In this document: piece after piece, positions 14,879-23,122 of the stretch
Position numbering within the stretch: the stretch's first letter is position 1
Layout: every line of letters starts with the position of its first letter
NCBI GenBank assembly: GCA_035461525.1
Contig: DATHVD010000009.1
Span: forward strand, 1 to 51,257
Length of the DNA stretch: 51,257 nucleotides
DNA from: JAIBJN01 sp035461525
Lineage (GTDB): Bacteria; Actinomycetota; Thermoleophilia; Gaiellales; Gaiellaceae
Direction: 5' to 3'
Notes under the pieces: generated by a model
Told to the model about the DNA's origin: nothing
Databases searched by the model: none
What the model saw: only the letters and a program-made list of their open reading frames with translations
Translations under genes and position numbers: made by a program

Positions 14879-16206
14879 GCGGCCTCCGCCGGCTCGACCC
14901 CCTCGTAGATCGAGAACGCCTCCGCGATCATCGCCTCGTGCGAGTCGAACCGCTTCTCCTCGTAGCAGGCGAGCGGGTGCTCGACGAAGCTGAAGAGGCA
15001 CTTGTTGCAGTACGTGCAGGGCCGGGGCGCCTGGTCTCGGCCGGCCTCGAAGTGGCGGACGAGGTCGGGGTTGGCGACGAGCGGCCTGGCGATCGTGACG
15101 CCGTCGCAGTCGCCGCGCTCGATCGCGGAGGCGATCACGGACGCGGTCTGGAAGCCGCCCGTGCAGACGACGGGGATCGAGACCGCCTGCTTCACGGCCC
15201 GCGAGTCCTCGAGGTTGATCCCCTCGACGTGGCGGTCGCGGAGCGGGCGCGTCCACCACCAGCCGAAGCCCCGGTTGAGGCCGGGAGTCCGGAACAGCAC
15301 GTAGTTGCGGAACGTGCGCGGCCCGCTCGAGAGGAGAACGTCGAACGTCTGCACCACCTGCGAGGCGGGAAACTCGCCCGCCGGGTTGCGCGGGTGCGGG
15401 AACCCGCCCCCGGCGCTGATGTGCAGGTAGTCCACGCCCGCCTCCTCGAGCCACTTGCACATCTGGATCGACTCCTCGACCGTGTTCCCCTTCGGGAGCC
15501 AGGGGAGAAGCTCGTTCATCCGCTCCTGGATCGAGATCTTGTAGCCGAGGCAGAAGTCCGGCCCGACGGCCTCGCGGATCGCGCGGACGACCTCGAGCCC
15601 GAAGCGCGCCCGGTTCTCCAGCGAGCCGCCGTAGGGGTCGTCGCGATCGTTGATCGCCGAGGACAGGAACTGGGTCGGCAGCATCCCGTTGGCGCCGGCG
15701 ACTTCGATCCCGTCGAGCCCCGCCTCCTTCGCGCGGCGCGAGGCGGCTGCGAACATCTCCACGACCTCGTCGATCTCGGCCTTCGTCATCGCCTCGCACG
15801 GAAAGCCGTTCAGCGGCTCGGGCTTGTCCGACGACGAGAGCGCCTTCTCCCACTCGAGGTAGGGGAGGATGCGCTCCCGGCCCGCGTGGACGATCTGGAG
15901 GATGTAGGGGCAGCCCGCCTCGCGGACACGCTCTCCGAGCTCGCGCCAGAACGGGATCGTCTCGTCCCTGTCGATGAGCGCGTAGCCCGGTACGATCGCG
16001 CCGCGGCGGTGGATGGGGGCGTTCGAGGAGATGATCGCCCCGACGCCCCCGCGCGCGAAGCGGAGGTCCCAGTTGATCCGCACCTGCGTCCCGGAGCCGT
16101 CGTAGTTGTCGAAGCGCCCGGCGACGCTCGAGCGGAGCACCCGGTTCGACACCGTCAGCGGCCCGAGCGCGAGCGGCTCGAAGATCGCGTCGGGCTTCGC
16201 GCTCAC
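14875..16206 (-). CDS. NADH:flavin oxidoreductase (OYE family) with C-terminal Cys cluster, paralog B
   Basis: Second of three tandem FMN barrel enzymes, 443 residues. The N-terminal IFEPLALGPLTVSNRVLRSS and LQIVHAGRE place it in the family; the HAGR His is present. The loop that reads EIHGANGYL in paralog A is EVAGANGMLPTQFLSS here, so an active-site His-Gly pair is changed to Ala-Gly and Tyr to Met. This suggests altered chemistry or substrate. DPYGGSLENRARFGLE and IPVVCTGGFQTASV are intact, and the Cys motif is PCTYCNKCLFSF...ACY (about residues 397-414), again C-x2-C-x2-C-x10-C. The GTG start overlaps the stop of paralog C. Confidence 0.86.
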   Translation of the reverse strand: MSAKPDAIFEPLALGPLTVSNRVLRSSVAGRFDNYDGSGTQVRINWDLRFARGGVGAIISSNAPIHRRGAIVPGYALIDRDETIPFWRELGERVREAGCPYILQIVHAGRERILPYLEWEKALSSSDKPEPLNGFPCEAMTKAEIDEVVEMFAAASRRAKEAGLDGIEVAGANGMLPTQFLSSAINDRDDPYGGSLENRARFGLEVVRAIREAVGPDFCLGYKISIQERMNELLPWLPKGNTVEESIQMCKWLEEAGVDYLHISAGGGFPHPRNPAGEFPASQVVQTFDVLLSSGPRTFRNYVLFRTPGLNRGFGWWWTRPLRDRHVEGINLEDSRAVKQAVSIPVVCTGGFQTASVIASAIERGDCDGVTIARPLVANPDLVRHFEAGRDQAPRPCTYCNKCLFSFVEHPLACYEEKRFDSHEAMIAEAFSIYEGVEPAEAA

Positions 16207-17558
16207 GTCATCTCCCGCGGGAGCGGCGCGCCCTCGTACACGGACATGATGTGGCGGATCATCTCCTCGCGCGAGGAGTAGCGCTTCTCCTCGTAGCAGC
16301 CGAGCGGGTTCTCGACGAAGTTGATCAGGCACTTGTTGCAGTACGTGCACGGCTCCGGCGCCCGGTCGCGGCCCTCCGCGAACATGAGCGGGAGGTCGGG
16401 GTTGGCGATCAGCGGCCGGCCGAACGTGACTCCGTCGGTCGCGCCTTCGCGGATCGCGCGGTCGATCACGGAGGCCGTCTGGAAGCCGCCCGCGCAGAGG
16501 ACGGGAACGTCCACCTCCTTCTTGATCGCGCGGGCGAGCTCGAGGTTGATCCCCTCGACGCCGAGCTTGCGCATCCGCCGCGTCCAGAGCCGGGCGAAGC
16601 CCTTGTTGATCGGCGGCGTGCGGAACATGAGGTAGTTCCGGAACGTGTACTTGCCGCTCGAGAGCATCGTGTCGTAGGACTTGATCACGTCCGCGATCGG
16701 GAACTCGCCGGCCGGGTTGCGCGGGTGGGGGAAGACGAAGCCGGAGGAGATGTGGAGCCCGTCCACGCCCGCCTCGACGAGCCACTTGCAGACCTGCATC
16801 GACTCCTCGAGCGTCGTCCCCTCGGGCATCCACGGGAAGATCCCCTTGCCGTCGTCGATGGCGCTGATCTTGAACTGGAGGTGGAAGTCGGGCCCGATCT
16901 CACGGCGCATCGCGCGCACGACCTCGAGCGGGAAGCGCGCCCGGTTCTCGAGCGACCCGCCGTACTCGTCGTCGCGGTCGTTGATCGCGGGCGAGAGGAA
17001 CTGCGTGATCAGGTAGCCGTTGCAGCCGTGGATCTCGATCCCGTCGAGCTCGGCTTCCCGCGAGCGCCGTGCGGCCTGCGCGAACGACTCGACGACCTCG
17101 TCGATCTGCGCCTTCGTCATCCGCTCGCAGCGGAAGCCGTGGATCGGGTCGGGCTTGTCCGTCGAGGAGAGGCCGACGTCGTACTGGACGCTCGGGACGT
17201 CCCGCTGGCGCCCGGAGAAGGCGAGCTGGACGATGTACCTCGAGCCGGCGTCGCGCACGCGGTTCCCGAGCTCGCGCCACCACGGCACCTTTTCGTCCGA
17301 GTCCATGTGGGCGTAGTTGGGGACGATCAAGCCGCGCGGGTGCACCGGCGTGTTCGAGGAGATGATCGCCCCGATCCCGCCCCGGGCGAACTTCAGGTCC
17401 CAGTCCACCCGCACATCGGTGCCGGAGCCGTCGTAGTTGTCGAAGCGCCCGGAGATGCTCGAGCGGAAGAGGCGGTTCTTCACCTCGAGGTTGCGAAAGC
17501 GCAGCGGCTCGAAGATCGCCGGCCAGGCGCCGCCGTCGGGCGTCGTCTGCTCAGTCAA
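16203..17558 (-). CDS. NADH:flavin oxidoreductase (OYE family) with C-terminal Cys cluster, paralog C
   Basis: First of the three tandem paralogs in transcription order, 451 residues. The FMN-barrel blocks are clear (IFEPLRFRNLEVKNRLFRSS, EIHGCNGYLITQFLSPAIN, DEYGGSLENRARFPLE, VPVLCAGGFQTASV). The conserved QLxHAGR is replaced by VQLAFSGRQ, so the usual His is Phe, while EIHG is kept: the reverse of paralog B. The C-terminal PCTYCNKCLINF...GCY (about 404-421) keeps all four Cys. The TTG start (17558-17556) is supported by GGGAGG six bases upstream and by overlap with the metallophosphoesterase stop. Confidence 0.86.
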   Translation of the reverse strand: MTEQTTPDGGAWPAIFEPLRFRNLEVKNRLFRSSISGRFDNYDGSGTDVRVDWDLKFARGGIGAIISSNTPVHPRGLIVPNYAHMDSDEKVPWWRELGNRVRDAGSRYIVQLAFSGRQRDVPSVQYDVGLSSTDKPDPIHGFRCERMTKAQIDEVVESFAQAARRSREAELDGIEIHGCNGYLITQFLSPAINDRDDEYGGSLENRARFPLEVVRAMRREIGPDFHLQFKISAIDDGKGIFPWMPEGTTLEESMQVCKWLVEAGVDGLHISSGFVFPHPRNPAGEFPIADVIKSYDTMLSSGKYTFRNYLMFRTPPINKGFARLWTRRMRKLGVEGINLELARAIKKEVDVPVLCAGGFQTASVIDRAIREGATDGVTFGRPLIANPDLPLMFAEGRDRAPEPCTYCNKCLINFVENPLGCYEEKRYSSREEMIRHIMSVYEGAPLPREMT

Positions 17559-19110
17559 GGAGGACCTCCCACGTCCAGTTGCCGTCGTCCACGCGAGTCC
17601 CCCGGATCCAGTCCTCGAGCGGCGGGTCGTCCGCGTGCTCCTCGCAGCCGGTGGCCGCGTAGCAGCGGATGTCTATCTCGCCCGGCCTCGTGTCGATCCG
17701 GAGGAAGCTCTTGAAGAGCGGCGGGTCGGGGTCGTTCCAGTCGAGGAACTCGGAGAAGAGCGCGTGAAAGGGCCCGGCGACGCGGCCGCCCGAGAAAGGG
17801 AACACGAACCGCGAGGCCCGGAGCGCCTGCGTCGAGATGTCCACGGCCCGGTCCGAGGCCCGCCGCGGGTCGACGCCCTCGAGGCGGAGGCTCATGATCT
17901 TCGGCGCCTCCTCGTGCGGGATCCGGAAGAGGCCCTTGCCGCGCCCGAACAGACGGTCGTAGAGGACCGAGTAGGCGGCGAGCGAGTCGCCGCGGCGCGG
18001 GTAGCAGCGGAAGTGCTCCTCGTCGCAGCCGCAGCCCTCGATCGTCGCCTTCGGGATCCTGTGCGTCGCCTTCGTGTAGGCGCCGGCTGCGCCGCTGATC
18101 AGGTGCTGGATGACGCGCCCGTCGCGTGTCCGCACGGGGTAGCGCTGGTAGTTGTGGATGTCGCCGGCGAGGACCGCGACGTAGCGGTTCGCCGGATCGT
18201 CGACGATGTCGTTGACGGTGCGCTCCGAGCCGTCGATCCTCGTCGTCTTGCGGCCGGCGTCGAGTACCAGCGGCTTCCCGGTCATGAGGATCTTGTCCTT
18301 CGGGAGCGCCGACATCCTCCGCAGCCACTCGCCCTGCTCGTCGTCGATCTCGCCCTGGATGCCCGTGTCGATGCCGACGAGCAGGAGTTCCTTCAGGTCG
18401 ACGGCGAAGTAGGGCGCCGGCTGGTTGGCCGGCTCGGGACGCAGCTTCATCATCTCCTCGAGCTCCTCCTGCTTCGCCTCGGAAGGCTCGCGCCAGGTGA
18501 GGTCGAGGAACGCGCGCCTGAGGCGGCTGCGGTCGAGCTTTGCGGGTGGGCGCAGGTCCGGGTCGGCGCCGCAGAAGATGGCCATGAAGCCGTGCAGGCC
18601 GTCGTACCAGTCGTGGTTTCCGGGGATCGCGTAGATCGGGCCGGGGAGCTTCTGGTACGGCCAGAGGAACTTGTCGTGGTAGTCGAGGACGTCCCCGGCC
18701 GGGTAGATGACGTCGCTGAGGACGTACGTGAACGCGATCCCCTCGGAGGTCGCGTGCAGCGGGCGGAGGACGTGGTACTGCGAGTCGTCACCCTCGCCCG
18801 GGTCCCCGAGGACGAAGAAGGAGACCTCGTCCCGGTCGGCGTAGCTCGTGATCGTGAAGTCCGGGTCGATGCCCCGCCGTCGCTGCGCCTCGACCCAGCG
18901 CTTGCGCTCGTCGCCCGTCGAGTCGCCGAGCCAGCGTGCGATCTTGTCGTTCCGGGAGTCCCAGAGCGGGCGCGGGCTCGTCCACGAGAACTGGCGCCGT
19001 TCGAAGCCCGGCCGGTAAAGCCGGCTCAGGTCCGCCTTTGCCCTGCAGCCCCAGCCGGCGGCGGCCCGGGAGGTGCGGGACGAGCGGACTGCGGTCTCTT
19101 GCGACGGCAT
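17551..19110 (-). CDS. Calcineurin-like metallophosphoesterase
   Basis: A 519-residue phosphoesterase with a dinuclear metal site. FFVLGDPGEGDDSQ supplies the first Asp (D-x-G in place of D-x-H). LSDVIYPAGD provides the bridging acidic residue, IPGNHDWYDGL the GNHD motif, and VAVLAGDIHNYQRYPV the GDxH motif. Between them, an insert (about residues 190-280) with many charged residues probably forms a cap. The C-terminal 150 residues are beta-rich. No signal peptide is visible. It is the second gene of a minus-strand run after an SDR and directly precedes the three flavin oxidoreductases, whose first member overlaps its end by 8 bases. Substrate unknown; the linked patatin hints at lipid or phosphate-ester turnover. 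Confidence 0.85.
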   Translation of the reverse strand: MPSQETAVRSSRTSRAAAGWGCRAKADLSRLYRPGFERRQFSWTSPRPLWDSRNDKIARWLGDSTGDERKRWVEAQRRRGIDPDFTITSYADRDEVSFFVLGDPGEGDDSQYHVLRPLHATSEGIAFTYVLSDVIYPAGDVLDYHDKFLWPYQKLPGPIYAIPGNHDWYDGLHGFMAIFCGADPDLRPPAKLDRSRLRRAFLDLTWREPSEAKQEELEEMMKLRPEPANQPAPYFAVDLKELLLVGIDTGIQGEIDDEQGEWLRRMSALPKDKILMTGKPLVLDAGRKTTRIDGSERTVNDIVDDPANRYVAVLAGDIHNYQRYPVRTRDGRVIQHLISGAAGAYTKATHRIPKATIEGCGCDEEHFRCYPRRGDSLAAYSVLYDRLFGRGKGLFRIPHEEAPKIMSLRLEGVDPRRASDRAVDISTQALRASRFVFPFSGGRVAGPFHALFSEFLDWNDPDPPLFKSFLRIDTRPGEIDIRCYAATGCEEHADDPPLEDWIRGTRVDDGNWTWEVLLD

Positions 19111-19183
19111 CTGGCTTGCGGCTCCAGGAAGGCCACGCTACGGCGAAGGCCCGGCCCCGTCAAGCAACCCCGGGTCGCAAGGG

Positions 19184-19951
19184 CTACTCGGGCGTCACGT
19201 AGGCGGCCGTAATGCCGCCGTCGACCAGGAACGTGGCCCCGTTCACGTACGAGGACTCGTCGCTCGCGAGGAAGAGCGCCCCGTGGGCGATCTCCCGCGG
19301 CCGGGCCAGCCTGCCCATGGGCAGGTGGACGAGCCGGCGCTCGAGCGCGCCCGGCGTCTCCTCGAAGAGACGCAGGAGGAGCGGCGTCTCGACCGGGCCC
19401 GGACAGAGCGCGTTCACGCGCAGGCCGCGCCGGCCGAACTCGACCGCGAGCTCGCGGCTCAGGGAGACGATCGCGCCCTTGGAGGCGGTGTACGAGATCT
19501 GGGAGGTGGCGGCGCCCATGAGCGCGACGAAGGAGGCGACGTTGACCACCGAGCCGCCCCCGCGCTCGAGCAGGTACGGGATGCCGTGCTTGCAGCAGAG
19601 GAAGACGCCCTTCAGGTTCACGTCCTGCACGCGCTGCCAGGCCTCGACATCGGTGTCGAGGATCGAGGCGTCGTCGGCCGGCATGATCCCCGCGTTGTTG
19701 TAGAGCACGTCGATGCCGCCGTAGCGATCCGCCGCCGCCGCGTACATCGCCTGGACGCTCGCCGGGTCGGTGACGTCGGCCTCGAAGAAGAACGCCTCGC
19801 GGCACTCGGACGCGGTTCGCTCGCCGGCCTCCCGCTGGACGTCGGCCACGCAGACGCCCGCGCCCTCGGCGGAGAAGAGGAGCGCCGCCTCGCGGCCGAT
19901 CCCCCCGGCCGCCCCGGTGATCACCGCCGTCTTCCCGTCGAGCCGCCCCAT
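19184..19951 (-). CDS. Short-chain dehydrogenase/reductase
   Basis: NAD(P)-dependent classical SDR of 255 residues. TGAAGGIGREAALLF is the cofactor-binding Gly motif, ADVQRE (Asp after the second strand) favours NAD, and LYNNAGIM holds NNAG. VNVASFVALMGA plus YTASKGA provide the Ser-Tyr-Lys catalytic set, and NALCPGPVETPLL follows. The ATG at 19951 is chosen because MGRLDGKTAVITG is the normal SDR N-terminus; a TAAGCT box lies 11 bases upstream. Substrate unknown. It leads the block metallophosphoesterase, OYE x3, patatin after a 73-base gap. Confidence 0.9.
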   Translation of the reverse strand: MGRLDGKTAVITGAAGGIGREAALLFSAEGAGVCVADVQREAGERTASECREAFFFEADVTDPASVQAMYAAAADRYGGIDVLYNNAGIMPADDASILDTDVEAWQRVQDVNLKGVFLCCKHGIPYLLERGGGSVVNVASFVALMGAATSQISYTASKGAIVSLSRELAVEFGRRGLRVNALCPGPVETPLLLRLFEETPGALERRLVHLPMGRLARPREIAHGALFLASDESSYVNGATFLVDGGITAAYVTPE

Positions 19952-19965
19952 CGCAGGGCGGGAGC

Positions 19966-20505
19966 TTACCCGGAGGAGAGCCCCTGCAGGAGGCTGTCGA
20001 GCCGCTGCCAGCGCGCGTCGGTGCCCGGCTCCTCCTGCTCGTTCCACCAGGCGAGGACGACGTTCGGCCCATAGCGCTTGTGCGCGACGTAGGAACGCGC
20101 GAGCTCGTCGTAGTCCCAGTAGATGCCCTGCGAGTCGGGCTCGAGCGGCTGCAGCGTCTCCTTGTCGGTCAGGAGCGACTCGACGGCCTCGTCGCGCTCG
20201 GGGTCGACGACGTAGATCGAGAACGTCCCGTAGCGCCGCTGCTCGGCCGGCGTCGGGTCGAGCCCCAGGCCGAGCTGGTCCCAGGCTGGGTCGGGGCTCG
20301 CCGCCTCCTCGAGCTCGGCGCCCTCCTCGGAGGCGAGGAACTCCTCCACGACCTGCTGCGTCGCGATCGGCGAGGCCTCCTGCTCCTGCGTCGTCTCCGT
20401 CGCCTCGGTGTCCGCGTCGAGGTCGCCGTCCGCCTCCGCCGCGCCGCAGCCTGCGAGCGCGAGCGCAAGCACGAGCACGAGGGCGATGGGAGCGATGCGA
20501 CTCAC
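19966..20505 (-). CDS. Putative lipoprotein
   Basis: A 179-residue secreted lipoprotein of unknown function. The N-terminus MSRIAPIALVLVLALALAGC is a type II signal peptide with the lipobox LAGC and the acylated Cys at residue 20. An acidic, Thr/Glu-rich linker (about 22-45) precedes a folded region. The end (GIYWDYDELARSYVAHKRYG, then VVLAWWNEQE) is aromatic and well ordered in character. It is expected on the outer face of the membrane. The GTG start (20505-20503) follows a TAGTCT box by 7 bases, suggesting its own leaderless promoter. Confidence 0.78.
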   Translation of the reverse strand: MSRIAPIALVLVLALALAGCGAAEADGDLDADTEATETTQEQEASPIATQQVVEEFLASEEGAELEEAASPDPAWDQLGLGLDPTPAEQRRYGTFSIYVVDPERDEAVESLLTDKETLQPLEPDSQGIYWDYDELARSYVAHKRYGPNVVLAWWNEQEEPGTDARWQRLDSLLQGLSSG

Positions 20506-20512
20506 GGTTCGA

Positions 20513-20518
20513 AGACTA
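20513..20518 (-). promoter_or_regulatory. -10-like box of the lipoprotein gene
   Basis: TAGTCT (minus strand, 20518-20513) ends 7 bases before the GTG start at 20505. No ribosome site lies between. Confidence 0.42.
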
Positions 20519-20597
20519 CGTTCCCGATCCGGCCGAACCAGTATCGCGCGGCCGTGTTAGGGCTTCGTGACGACCGCCGGCCGGACCGGGCGGCCGT

Positions 20598-21314
20598 TCA
20601 CGCGCGCTCCTCGCGGAAGTTACGCGCCTCGCCCACGAGGCCCTCGAAGAGCGCGGCGTCCTCGCCCTCCTCCGGGTGCCACAGGACGCCGAGGGCGAAG
20701 CGCCGCTCGGGGTCCTCGATCGCCTCGACCGTGCCGTCGTCGGCGCGCGCCGCGGCGCGCAGCCCCTCGCCGAGCCGGCCGTAACCCTGGTGGTGGTGGC
20801 TCTTGACCGGCGCGTGCTCGCCGACGAGCCCGTGCAGGCGCGTGCCGGGCAGCACGCGGACGTCGTGGTCGGCGAAGACGCCGGGGGTGTGCTTGTGGCG
20901 CTCGTGGCCGACGACCTCCGGGAGGTGCTGGACGAGGTCGCCTCCGCGCGCGACGTTGAGGACCTGGCTTCCCCGGCACACGGCCAGGATGGGCATGTCC
21001 CGCGCAAGCGCGGCCTCGAGGAGGGCGAGCTCGGCGCGGTCGCGGTCGGGGCGGACGCCCGCCGTCTTCGGGTGGGCCTCGGCGCCGTAGGTCCGCGGGT
21101 CGAGGTCGGCGCCTCCGGAGAGGACGAGGCCGTCGAGCGCGTCGAGCGTCTCCTCGATCCCCTCGTCGCTCGGCGGTACGAGCAGCGCCCGCCCGCCGGC
21201 GCGCTCGACGCTGTCGACGTACGAGAGCGGGATCAGCGCCGTCGGCGCCTCCCAGACGCCCCAGCGGGCCTCCTCCGCGTACGCCGTGATCCCGATGACC
21301 GGCCGCCTCGCCAC
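20598..21314 (-). CDS. Class I glutamine amidotransferase-like hydrolase (peptidase C26, PuuD-like)
   Basis: A 238-residue gamma-glutamyl hydrolase of the C26 family; members split gamma-glutamyl amides such as gamma-glutamyl-GABA in putrescine catabolism. PVIGITAYAEE begins the fold, LDGLVLSGGADLDPRTYG precedes the nucleophile region ILAVCRGSQVLNVARGG (Cys nucleophile), HHHQGYGRLG follows and VLWHPE supplies the His-Glu pair. The GTG at 21314 lies 9 bases after the stop of the small gene upstream. A TAGACT hexamer 6 bases before the start includes that stop codon. It is the final gene of a PPOX, cyclodeaminase-like, hypothetical, C26 run. Confidence 0.87.
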   Translation of the reverse strand: MARRPVIGITAYAEEARWGVWEAPTALIPLSYVDSVERAGGRALLVPPSDEGIEETLDALDGLVLSGGADLDPRTYGAEAHPKTAGVRPDRDRAELALLEAALARDMPILAVCRGSQVLNVARGGDLVQHLPEVVGHERHKHTPGVFADHDVRVLPGTRLHGLVGEHAPVKSHHHQGYGRLGEGLRAAARADDGTVEAIEDPERRFALGVLWHPEEGEDAALFEGLVGEARNFREERA

Positions 21315-21320
21315 CGGCGC

Positions 21321-21326
21321 AGTCTA
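21321..21326 (-). promoter_or_regulatory. -10-like box before the C26 hydrolase gene
   Basis: TAGACT (21326-21321) lies 6 bases upstream of GTG 21314. Its TAG is also the stop of the preceding gene, so coincidence is more likely here than at the other sites. Confidence 0.25.
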
Positions 21327-21752
21327 GGCCTCCTCCTCGTCGGCGCCGCCCAGCTCCTCGACGAGGATCCCGGCCGCGAAGGCTCTCCAGGCGACGTCCG
21401 GGGCGTCGGCAAGCGCCCTGAGGGCCTCGCTCACGTGCGGGAGCCCCTGCGCCTCCAGGCGAAGCCGGCTGATCCCGTCCTCGAGGGCGAGCTGGCGGTC
21501 GACCGTGCGGAGGTCGTCCGCGATCGACCCGACCGCGCGGCCGTGCAAGTCGAGCCCGCGCGACGGGTCGCCGCCCGCCCCGAGGAGGAGCAGCGCGCGT
21601 CGCGCGGCGCCGTGGGCCTCGTCCTCGTCCACGTGCACCTCGCGCCCGCACACCGTCGCGAGGACCACGAGCCCGGTGGCGAGAGCCTCTGTTCCCTCGT
21701 CGGTCTCGGCGAGCGAGCGCTCGAGCTCGACGAGCCAGGATGCCGGGCTCAC
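21324..21752 (-). CDS. Hypothetical protein (142 aa)
   Basis: Not recognised. The protein is acidic and helical, with Leu/Ala-rich segments (WLVELERSLAETDEG, then EALATGLVVLATVCG) and a very acidic C-terminus (LVEELGGADEEEA). No signal peptide is visible and the hydrophobic stretches are too short for a clear membrane span. Its GTG start (21752-21750) overlaps the stop of the cyclodeaminase-like gene as GTGA, which supports it being a real, co-translated gene. It may be a partner or accessory of that enzyme. Confidence 0.6.
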   Translation of the reverse strand: MSPASWLVELERSLAETDEGTEALATGLVVLATVCGREVHVDEDEAHGAARRALLLLGAGGDPSRGLDLHGRAVGSIADDLRTVDRQLALEDGISRLRLEAQGLPHVSEALRALADAPDVAWRAFAAGILVEELGGADEEEA

Positions 21753-22678
21753 AGATCGAGCTCCGTGCCCGCCCCCGCGGCGTGGGCGCGCCCGAGGACG
21801 ACGTTGGCGAACGCGGCGTCGAGCGCGCCGATGCCGAGGTTGCAGCAGACGACGCGGGCGGGGGAGCCCTCGCGCCCCAGCCCCTCGCCGACGTTGCCGG
21901 CCGGCGCGGGCCAGCCCTGGAAGTGGCCGAGCGTGCGGTAGTACTCGAACTGGCCGACGTCGTCCGCGAGGAAGAGGTCGGCCGAGGCGACGAGCTCCGC
22001 GGTCGCGTAGAAGTCGAAGTCGATCGGCAGCGCGAGCCAGCGCTCGCCCAGGTGCCGGCGCCGGATCGGCGGGCTCGGGTCCTCGACGATCGGCCCGGCG
22101 GTGACGAGGACCTCGGCGCCCTCGACGGCCTCCTCCCAGCCCGCGACCGCCTCGACTCCGGCGCCCAGGCGCTCGACCCGCTCCGGATGCGGATCGTAGG
22201 CGCGGAGGCGGACGTCCGGCTGGAGGGCGCGCAGGAGGCGGGCGTGGAAGATCCCCTGCTCGCCGCAGCCGAGGATGGCGGCCTCGCGCCAGCCCTCGGG
22301 GGCGAAGCGCCGGACGCACACCCCGCTCGCCGCCGCGGTGCGCGCCGCCGTGATCTCGGCGCCGTCCATGACCGCGAGGGGCAGACCGGTCTCCGCGTCG
22401 TTGACGACGACGAGGCCGGTGATGTACGGAAGGCCGCGGTCCTTGTTCGCCGGGTAGCCGGCGACCCACTTGAGCGCGACGACGTCCTCGTCGCGGAGGT
22501 ACGCGGGCATGGCGTGGAGGAACGAGTCCTTGCGCGGGTGCACGCCCGGCTTCGGCGGCAGCTCGACGGCGCCCGCTGCGAGGGAGCGGTACGTCCGCTC
22601 GACGAGGTCGAGCTGCTGCGGGATCTCGGGCAGGAGGCCGGCGACCTCGGCCCGGCTGAGGAAGAGGAGACGGCTCAT
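21749..22678 (-). CDS. Ornithine cyclodeaminase / mu-crystallin family protein
   Basis: NAD(P)-dependent enzyme of 309 residues. The family includes ornithine cyclodeaminase, alanine dehydrogenase and imine reductases. LPPKPGVHPR and HAMPAYL begin the substrate domain, KWVAGYPANKDRGLPYITG is a strong signature (Lys of KWV), and MDGAEITAARTAAASGVC follows. AAILGCGEQGIFHARLL is the Rossmann nucleotide site. The C-terminus keeps NLGIGALDAAFANVVLGRA. The ATG overlaps the PPOX gene's stop. The ornithine versus other amino/imino acid specificity cannot be fixed from the sequence; the neighbouring C26 hydrolase hints at amine or amino-acid breakdown. Confidence 0.86.
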   Translation of the reverse strand: MSRLLFLSRAEVAGLLPEIPQQLDLVERTYRSLAAGAVELPPKPGVHPRKDSFLHAMPAYLRDEDVVALKWVAGYPANKDRGLPYITGLVVVNDAETGLPLAVMDGAEITAARTAAASGVCVRRFAPEGWREAAILGCGEQGIFHARLLRALQPDVRLRAYDPHPERVERLGAGVEAVAGWEEAVEGAEVLVTAGPIVEDPSPPIRRRHLGERWLALPIDFDFYATAELVASADLFLADDVGQFEYYRTLGHFQGWPAPAGNVGEGLGREGSPARVVCCNLGIGALDAAFANVVLGRAHAAGAGTELDL

Positions 22679-23058
22679 GTCGGCACGGCCAGCGGCTCGA
22701 CGAGCACCTTCACCCGCCGCTCGCCCTCCCTCCGCCACGGGTGCTCGCCGACGCCTTCGTACTTCTTCGCCTGCTCGTCGAGCTGCCGGTCCGCTTCCTC
22801 GCCCTCGACCAGCTCGACGACGCGGCCGCGGACGTCCGCATGGTCGGTGTGATCGTCCCGGTCGGCGAGCGAGATCGCGACCCGGAGGTCGCGGCGCATG
22901 TTCCGCCCCTTGAGGTGCCCCACCACCGTGTTGAGCGCGAGGTAGCCGTTCTCGTGCGAGATCCAGACCGGGCTCACGTGCGACCCGTCCTTCATCAGGA
23001 GGAGGGCGATGTTCGGCCCCTCGATCGTCTTCCGCGCGCTCCCGCTCAGCTCCGCCAC
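22675..23058 (-). CDS. PPOX-class flavin/F420-dependent protein
   Basis: A 127-residue split-barrel protein of the pyridoxamine-phosphate-oxidase superfamily; small actinobacterial members bind F420 or FMN. VSPVWISHENGYLALNTVVG, then GRNMRRDLRVAISLAD and ADVRGRVVELVEGEEA form the split barrel, and DEQAKKYEGVG is typical of the F420-linked subgroup. The GTG start (23058-23056) has GGGAGG about 5 bases upstream. It heads the run PPOX, cyclodeaminase-like, hypothetical, C26, and is divergent from the CoA-transferase gene by 64 bases. Actual cofactor and substrate are unknown. Confidence 0.82.
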   Translation of the reverse strand: MAELSGSARKTIEGPNIALLLMKDGSHVSPVWISHENGYLALNTVVGHLKGRNMRRDLRVAISLADRDDHTDHADVRGRVVELVEGEEADRQLDEQAKKYEGVGEHPWRREGERRVKVLVEPLAVPT

Positions 23059-23109
23059 GTGTCCTCCCTCGTCGTCCCTGCCGCTTGCGTGCCCCTTCAG
23101 CCTACGGAG

Positions 23110-23115
23110 TACGGT
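23110..23115 (+). promoter_or_regulatory. -10-like box, leaderless start of the CoA-transferase gene
   Basis: TACGGT ends 7 bases before GTG 23123. A TTGCGT at 23085-23090 gives a 19-base spacer, slightly long. No ribosome site is visible. Confidence 0.45.
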
Positions 23116-23122
23116 ACGGGCC

